A stretch of DNA of 64,000 nt from Dysidea avara (Eukaryota; Porifera; Demospongiae; Dictyoceratida; Dysideidae). The translations under genes were made by a program, and so were the position numbers. Within the stretch, counting starts at the first letter, position 1. Every line of letters begins with the position of its first letter. The stretch is from contig NC_089281.1 in the NCBI RefSeq assembly GCF_963678975.1, positions 8,705,277-8,769,276 of the forward strand. The letters are read 5' to 3'. Positions 49,708-64,000 of this stretch are shown here, piece by piece. Under the pieces are notes generated by a model. The model was not told the origin of the DNA. It was given only the letters and a program-made list of their open reading frames with translations, and searched no databases.

Positions 49708-50139
49708 TCATTGTGTTCTGTGGGTTGTCTGGTAACTATCCTTGTGTTTTAGTAGATAAGCTGCTGTGAATTCAATCGGATCAGCAGGCCTAAAACAAAA
49801 GAAAAATCATGGTATATTTAAATATCACAAAAGGGCGCCTAAATTGAATGAATAAGCGCCCACTCAAACTTGTGTTTATGAAATAGAAACCGAGATAGAA
49901 ACTTACCTTTCTTTAGCCACAGCAGTCATGGCGTCCATTATAATGGGTACGACAGTGTAGTCTAGGTATGCTCGGGTGCTAAGCGACTGCAAATCCACCG
50001 GAGTACGTTCCGCTTCTAAATGTTTACTCTCTTCTGCTACTGTCCGCTAAAGTGAGGGGTAGAAAATACCACGTAAAGTTAACATTGCTGTTCTTACACT
50101 AGTTGAGGACGGAACTAAAGTTATTTCGCCTGCTTCCAT
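49708..50139 (-). CDS. DPY30: DPY30, H3K4 methyltransferase complex subunit
   Basis: Small core subunit of COMPASS/SET1-MLL histone H3 lysine-4 methyltransferase complexes; its C-terminal Dpy-30 motif dimerises and binds ASH2L. Three exons: 50098-50139, 49907-50046 and 49708-49789, with GT-AG borders and consistent phase, encode 87 residues. The hallmark is VDLQSLSTRAYLDYTVVPII, then AVAKERPADPIEFTAAYLL, which is very close to animal DPY30. The short N-terminus (MEAGEITLVPSSTS) was chosen because it precedes a good GTAAGA donor. An upstream in-frame ATG (MAESNKRL) is possible if transcription begins further out. The gene lies about 410 bp downstream of DPH6 on the same strand, and a relic of its last exon lies at 27823-27904. 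Confidence 0.9.
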
Positions 50140-50551
50140 CACCACTATTTTCGTCCCGTTGCTATGCGATATAACTACAAAGTTTTTGAGGCGCTTATTT
50201 GACTCAGCCATACTGATAATTGGGAGTATCCACAAAGTGTCGTATGCTGACTCGGATCGAGCGATTTTATAGGTAGCACTCGTTAACATTTGGTTGTGGG
50301 TTAACATAAACGTTTTACCAACGTTCATACCAAGAGCATTGGAACTGAAAAAAAAAATTGGAACTGACTCATGCTATGCGAATGTGACTCATGCTATGCG
50401 AATGTGACGCATGTTAGTTTATCAATATGTTGCTGCTTCTGAAGCCACAGAGCCACCCACGTACTTGGGTCTGATCTGTATGCCTTATACAACATTCCTG
50501 TAATGATGAATCATACTGATGATGTCATGGTGACTGATATTCAATTACTTG
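50140..50551. promoter_or_regulatory. DPY30 upstream / DPH6 3' intergenic spacer
   Basis: About 410 bp between the DPH6 stop and the DPY30 start on the minus strand; must contain the DPH6 3' UTR and DPY30 promoter. A direct repeat of ACTCATGCTATGCGAATGTG lies at about 50366-50406. No TATA-like element assigned. Confidence 0.4.
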
Positions 50552-53500
50552 CTATTTACACTGTTTTATTAGCAATGCTTGTATTGTTAGGGGATTTCCC
50601 ATGCTCCAAAGTCCACAAGTGTGCAAAACTGACATTGCAGAATCACATGATGTCTTATCTGTAATAATACACTATCATGTTAGCAAATTCTAAAATATTT
50701 CATACCTTTTAAAGGCATAGGACTCGTATATGGTTGATATATCTGTACCAGGTTGGCCGTGGGTAAGTCTTGATGAGGTATAGTGATAGTCTCTGCTGCA
50801 GTTGCTAAGGGAGCTATAAATAGATGTTATAATGTACAGTGATATTCCACTAGAGAATTTTATGAGGCATTGTCAGAAGTTTGTAGACTGCTACTTCTTT
50901 GCTCAAAGGAATGTTACTCCAATTGGCCTTATCTGTTGACCTATCACTTTGACTGCGGTTGCAGATCATAGCACAGTGGCTATTGGAGTGACACCCCCTT
51001 GTTGCTGAGGTTACACTACTGGTCCTATACTGACATAGGTAAAGGCTTAAGGTCACTCCAAATAAATTCTCCTGCACCCATGCATATTGGCATGCAGGTA
51101 GGCAGTCAATTTCCATTATTCCATTATGAGATTGTCAGCCTTTCAAGCCATTATTTGTCTGGTACAATCATAGAAATCTGCTTAAAAGCATGCGTAAGCA
51201 TGTAGCTTCATTATCTAAGTTGCAGGAATAGCACAAAGTTGAATTTGTGCTGATGATAGCACACTGACATGTGAGCTCACACCCTTAATGAGCCTGTACA
51301 GTTTTCAGGAAAAAATGGAAGAATATAGGATAAAAGAACATTTGTAGACAGATGTGGGCGGTGAACGGGGAAACGAGAATTTATTCGCAGTGGCCCAAAC
51401 TAATTCAATAAACAGACAAAATAGCTTACTAACCAAACGACAGTTGAATACATTCCACTTTAGCCAGAGAACAAGCCGCTGACAAAGTCTGGATTACAAG
51501 ACCAACTTCTAATTTAGCGCTATGGTTATCTACATAAAAATAGGAACAAACGTTGGTAATGTCAGTAGTCAAACTCACATGTTACTGTGTGTTCCTTAGT
51601 GACTGCTATAAAGTGCCACTCAACATTAGCACCTCTTGGGAGACCAGACACAAGTGGATATGCAATGGGACAATACAATGATGAACCGGCAGCCTAAACA
51701 AATAAACATTGTTGCATACAAAGAAGTTGCGATACCATTGTATACCTTTTGCCAAGCCATTTGAGCATACTGAACAGCTTCTAATGATGTACAATAACAC
51801 ACTCCTTGAAGAATGTGACTTAAATCTGAGCCTTTAACTTTCAAAACACTGATAACGTGATCCAGAGATACCGTGGCTTCAATTTTGGCAGGAACTAATG
51901 TCATACAACCTGGAACAAGTCCTATTTGACCAGCAAGAAAAATCACATCGCCAACCTACTAAAAAAATGAGAAGACCAACCACAAAAAATTATCTGCATA
52001 CTTTACAAGCTTGGCTGTATGGTCCAATGTTAGCAGGTGCCCAGTGTGATATAGACTGTACATGAAGGTGTGATATAGATACATCATTGTTACTTGTGTT
52101 CACAAATAAAATGTCCATTCGTAGAAGAAGTGGATGGGGCAAGTCAAGTTGTACACAAACTCTGACAATGTGACTAATCGGTATATGCAACACAAGACAC
52201 ATAACACTAACCTTGCTGGAAGATCACTGGCAAAAGCTTTAGCATATGCTGCATTAATCACAGCATAATCCTGCATGTTTCTTAGGTACAAGTAGACTAA
52301 TATTGCTTGACTATTATTTGACCCATCTGTAGCTAGCAGAGTATCTAGAATGTATAATGCTATTTGATTTACATGACCGACAATTGATCAATACTTTTCA
52401 TGTCAAGCATAATATCTTCAGCTGTTGATTCTGGGGAGACAATTAGAGGTTTAGATATTGATAACCACAGATAAGGCCCACAGGGTCTCACACAGGTCTC
52501 TGCTGTAAGTACAAAGTATTCCACATACTAGCTATAATTTTTATAGAAACCTTTTGTCTCTGTTGGTACAACTTTCGCAGTCAGTCTCTCCACATATAAA
52601 GTGGAGTGATCTACAACTGGTTGATTTACTAATGTCCCATTTGTCTTCTCCACCAGTGATAACTGCTTCAGTTGTAAGTAAGCCACTGGTGCTATCTCAT
52701 CATCAGAATGAGTACAAACAGAAGAAGAATCTCTAAGGAATTACAAAATAATTTGTTACAAAAGTCAGGTTTATTAAAGCTAAGTACATTTTGAGGTGTT
52801 TGTGGAATAGGGGACAGTCTAATGTGAATGTTTCATACTCTCCTCCTTCACCACATACGTTGACTCCATACTTGTCTGCCTGTAGTGTTGAGACACAATG
52901 TAAGCCACACAGACAAAGCATGAAAGCGTATAGTGCACACAAACACACACACACACACACACACCAGTTCACAGAGATGGGGGTACATTTCTTCCAGACT
53001 CTTTCCCAAGTGTTTGGCTGGCTGCAAGCCCAGACAGGCCACCTTAATGACAACAGCATGTATTCCAGATTGTATCATCTCTTGGAGCAACAATTTTTGG
53101 TTACGTCGCCACAGATAGGCCAAGGAAATTAAACCCAATCGAGAACAGCTACAAAAATAACACAAATAATTGGCTATTATAATGAAGTGCACCTAACCAG
53201 ACCATTCTGCAACAGCAATAAACACTGGCCATTCCTGACCAAGGAAATGCTGTTGACCAATCAATGCAGCCATTGGTAGGCCAATAGTGCAGATCAAATT
53301 TTTTTTATAACTGTAATGCACCTATCAATGTAATCCTCGACTACCACTAATATGGGCTGAGGTGGGGGAAGGTGGGGATTTGCATCCCTGAAAATTACAA
53401 TTCCCCACCTACTGGGGAAATATTGGCAATGCAAACCCCGACCAAGTCTCAACCTGAAAAACTGGGGCTAGGAGGGGATTTGTACGGTTGTCTAGTGATG

Positions 53501-56230
53501 AGTTAGTTAAGTGGATTCTAGTATGAACGTAATAGCTAGCACCCAAGACACTCCTTCCTAAACTGAAAGCACACACCTTTGCTGTCTGAGTGAATTTCTT
53601 TAGTGAAAACAATCCCCACCATGTTGGGGAAATTTAGCGATCAATTCCCCCACCATCCCCGACCTTTCCCCACCCTCAGCCCGTATTAGTGGTAGTCGGG
53701 CATTACATTGATAGGTGCATAATTCTTTTAATACCCTTCTAACTTGTATTGTTGCATTGTTAAACACTATTCATTCAAATCTCACATTTTAAAACAATGG
53801 GGAGCCCCCCAGACACACCCACAAGGCTAAGACAGCACAACTCATGTCTTAAGACCATGCAATTTTACAAATGGCCAATCAAATTTACTTTTGATCAGTC
53901 GTTCTGTCAAAATTCTCTTATTATGTAGTACTCTGCAGGAAAATTATCTGACAAATCTTGTTATGTGGTCGGACATGCTCAATATACTTTCCAAAAGTGT
54001 TCATACATTATAACAGAAATGGTCAGAAAATGACAGATGTGACTATAATTGGATTCTGCAAGGTCACCAGCCAACCTGAAGTTCTGGTGACAGATTTGTG
54101 TGGAAAGTGGCCAGCCTAACACAGTCACTTTTTATAATAGGCTGCCGATGGAATGTACCACAAATTTTGTTTATTAGAATGACTGCTCAATTAGAATGTT
54201 TCATGTCTCTGATAAAGTGTATGTTCTATTAGAATGAATGACTGAAATATCATGTTGGCACTTATAAACTCCTTCCTGCTATGATCTTGAGAAAAATGAG
54301 TGTTCAATCAGATGCTTTGTAATAGTTTGTATGTAGAAATTCATTAAAAAGCTATCACTTAAGATGTGCACATTTAGGCAGTCCAGGAAGCTAAAATTCA
54401 TTAAACAATATAGTGCTTGCTGCTATTGATACTGATGAAATATCTGCTAGAATACATCTGTTGTGTCAAGTCCACTAACCAGGGATGTGGCCAGACATTT
54501 TCAAAAGGGGTTTCAAACAGCAGTACTGATTTACTGATGTGGGTGATGGGGTCAGCCACTGATGGACTTCTGAGGATTTTCATATACCATGTACATTACA
54601 GCCACATAAACTCAACTATTATTAGTTGAATACTAAAAATAGCAATGTAGGTGGGCAGATTTATATTTAATAACTTGGTAACTAGCTCACATGGCTCAGA
54701 ACATAATTTTCTTGCTCTGGTCTAGCTAATTACTAATTTTAAAGGGCTGGAATCAGGTCCAAACATCTTTGATGCCGCTAAGAAAATGCAATGTGGTTGT
54801 AGGTGAGAAACTAAGAATTAATCTTATGTAGCTTAATGTGTTTTTTTGTAACAGTTTAAGGTACAGCCCTCTCTGAGTAGGACTAAACATTTATTGACAA
54901 AATGGAATAGCTTGTAAAATACTTTAATAAACATCTTGTACACTCAAGTGATATAATACAGGAGGTCTATGTGGCCAATAACCATACCTGGTCTGTAAGT
55001 TCCAATGGAACTCTGAAACTCAAAATTCCACAACACAGTTTCTTCTTTGTTCATCAATGAATATTTGTATGAATGCTCTAATAGAATATCTCAAAAAAAA
55101 AAAAAAACTTTCATTATAAACTGTTGTGCTACACTGAATGTTGTTCCTCGCTACTTCTGTGCAGCCAAACAAAATGGTGTGCTCAGTTCCTCACTGAATT
55201 GCAAAACTTGAAATCAACTCCTTTATTCTAACTGGTCATGGCCAGCTGTTAGCATTTTTAAGACCAAGGAGAATCATACATTGATGCTTTTTGAATAGTA
55301 TGGGCACTTGACATTCAATTCAAACCTCAAGGTTTGATCACCCAGAATATTATGCATAAGGCCACACAAACTTAAATATTAGTTTCTCATCTTCCTGTAC
55401 TCAAAATAGCATTGTGGGAGGGCAGATTTTTATTTTATTTTTTACTAACTAGATAGCTGAATTAGCCAGCTAAATGACTCAAAATGCAATTTTCTTAGAC
55501 TGCTCTAGTAAATGGTGCTAATTGGCCTCCCTTAGCCATCAGTGGTGCAAAAAAAATCCTTGATGAGGTAAGAAAAATGGCGGTGTGGGCAGGGATGAGA
55601 AACTAATAATTAAGTTTATGTGGCCCAACTTGTGAAACATTTAATTACTACTGGTACTTGAGGTTCCAAGTATTTACTTACACATTCTCCACTCTGACTC
55701 GCTGGTAATCAGACAAAATGGCTCCAACTGACACACCTTGTATGTCACACTCTTCCTAGACCCAATGTGGACCACATGATTTAATATAAACTTTGCAGCC
55801 ACACCCACTTTTACTCTCTTCAGCAAGCGATACAAATCCTCCACTTCATCATCTTCATCCATTGGTTGATAACTGAGAGAGTTGTGAGATGTGGTCTTGC
55901 ATTGAGTGGTCTCTTGGAACAAGGGAAGTTGCATGGCTTCAGCATATAGGGAAATTCCCTCATGACCAACTGTCTGGAACATGTAGCTATCCTGCTCTCC
56001 TGAGATATGTGTACATTACCCCACTACTAATAAACGCGCACAATTTTATTTCTTGCAACACCTGATTGAGCTGGCTGGAGATTTGCTAATGCCACGACCT
56101 CGTGACCGGCCGCCACGCACTGCATCATGTTGTAACAGCTGTCCTTCCCCCCGCTATGAACCAATAAGAGTTACAAAATAAAATAAAAACATGCTCATCG
56201 TGATTACCTTATGAGTCCAACTACGCGCAT
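50552..56230 (-). CDS. DPH6: DPH6 diphthine-ammonia ligase, long form with RidA-like domains
   Basis: Last enzyme of diphthamide synthesis on elongation factor 2: ATP-dependent amidation of diphthine with ammonium, in the cytosol. Fifteen exons: 56208-56230, 56062-56153, 55809-55999, 55682-55755, 52965-53148, 52788-52879, 52551-52732, 52395-52502, 52212-52344, 52002-52173, 51746-51955, 51579-51693, 51434-51529, 50706-50813, 50552-50658. Phases agree throughout; 628 residues. Residues 1-13 MRVVGLISGGKDS contain the PP-loop ATP site. DEDDEVEDLYRLL and VCGEGGEYETFTLDCPLF are DPH6 signatures. After residue about 300 come two RidA/YjgF-like domains: LYLRNMQDYAVINAAYAKAF, then ISHWAPANIGPYSQA and DVIFLAGQIGLVPG. 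Fungal and plant proteins have this extension; vertebrate DPH6 (about 267 residues) lacks it. One intron is only 53 bp, and the large fourth intron holds MITEs. Confidence 0.92.
51051..51395. mobile_element. Harbinger-like MITE, GGTCACTCC ends, DPH6 intron 13 (50814-51433)
   Basis: Ends GGTCACTCCAAATAAATTCT and its inverse match the copy at 40252-40635. The target duplication is no longer readable, so this copy is older. Confidence 0.75.
52943..52964. repeat. AC/GT microsatellite forming a splice donor
   Basis: About eleven AC units on the plus strand. On the minus strand they directly follow DPH6 exon 5 (ends at 52965), so the donor reads GTGTGT. Confidence 0.9.
53317..53719. mobile_element. 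TAA-flanked MITE in DPH6 intron 4
   Basis: About 55-bp inverted ends beginning TGCACCTATCAATGTAATCC, flanked by TAA (53314-53316, 53720-53722). 403 bp. The interior is rich in GGGGA/TCCCC words. Harbinger-type by target site. Confidence 0.85.
54600..54833. mobile_element. MITE with TTAGTTTCTC-type ends, DPH6 intron 4
   Basis: The left end GCCACATAAACTCAACTATT and the right end (GAGAAACTAAGAATTAATC then TTATGTAG) are imperfect inverted repeats of the same type as 55360-55625. The ends are degraded. Confidence 0.55.
55360..55625. mobile_element. MITE GGCCACACAAAC, DPH6 intron 4
   Basis: Left GGCCACACAAACTTAAATAT and right AATTAAGTTTATGTGGCC are inverted, preceded by TAA. Just inside, ATTAGTTTCTCATC and GATGAGAAACTAAT match the inner end of the element at 41129-42466, so the two are related. 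Confidence 0.7.
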
Positions 56231-56345
56231 CCTTTACCTCAAGCGCTAGACAGATTGAAATCACGTGTATGTTGCACCAGAATGTTTGAATTGTGGTTCG
56301 AAGTTTTTAGCTTGATCAGTGAAAAGTGCTAATGTGAGGCAGAAA
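56231..56345. promoter_or_regulatory. Divergent promoter between DPH6 and PAN2
   Basis: Only 115 bp separate the two start codons, which point away from each other. Both genes probably share a bidirectional TATA-less promoter. The sequence contains TCACGTG-type word CACGTG (about 56261-56267). No other element can be assigned. Confidence 0.6.

Positions 56346-64000
<7,655 letters not shown>

Overview
This is animal nuclear DNA, most likely from a sponge. The evidence is: multi-exon genes with GT-AG introns, some only about 50 bp long; a nuclear copy of mitochondrial nad6 in which TGA is read as tryptophan (the code used by sponge and cnidarian mitochondria); metazoan genes (PAN2, DPH6, DPY30, a TRIM-type filamin/NHL protein); and very dense small DNA transposons. 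The species cannot be fixed from the sequence alone.

Layout. 0-1.6 kb: last four exons of an ammonium transporter (AMT-A, + strand). 2.7-6.5 kb: nested DNA transposons. 6.5-8.1 kb: intronless coiled-coil/filamin/NHL gene. 9.5-9.8 kb: mitochondrial nad6 fragment. 10-14 kb: transposons and a perfect 109-bp palindrome. 14.4-26.2 kb: complete 15-exon AMT-B. 27-31.5 kb: relic last exon of DPY30, LINE fragments and a foldback transposon. 32-40 kb: little recognisable apart from a weak minus-strand membrane-protein gene model, a LINE tail and a long CATA microsatellite. 40.8-48.4 kb: complete 15-exon AMT-C. 49.7-50.1 kb: DPY30 (minus). 50.6-56.2 kb: 15-exon DPH6 (minus) with C-terminal RidA-like domains. 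56.3 kb to window end: PAN2 (plus, first eight coding exons), divergent from DPH6 across about 115 bp.

The three AMT genes are same-strand tandem paralogues with identical intron phases. B and C (and A in part) carry extra cysteine-rich extracellular segments, and B and C carry N-glycosylation-rich N-terminal extensions. A DPY30 terminal exon follows both B and C at similar distance, so the duplicated unit included the neighbour's 3' end. The remaining genes are housekeeping: diphthamide synthesis (DPH6), H3K4 methylation complexes (DPY30) and poly(A) shortening (PAN2).

Most intergenic and intronic space is small non-autonomous DNA transposons with visible inverted repeats and target-site duplications (8- or 5-bp, 9-bp, TTA/TAA and TA types). 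The most striking single feature is a 79-bp element inserted exactly at the AMT-C start codon, whose 9-bp target duplication regenerated the ATG. All exon boundaries were read by eye from splice sites and phase; no alignment or search was run.
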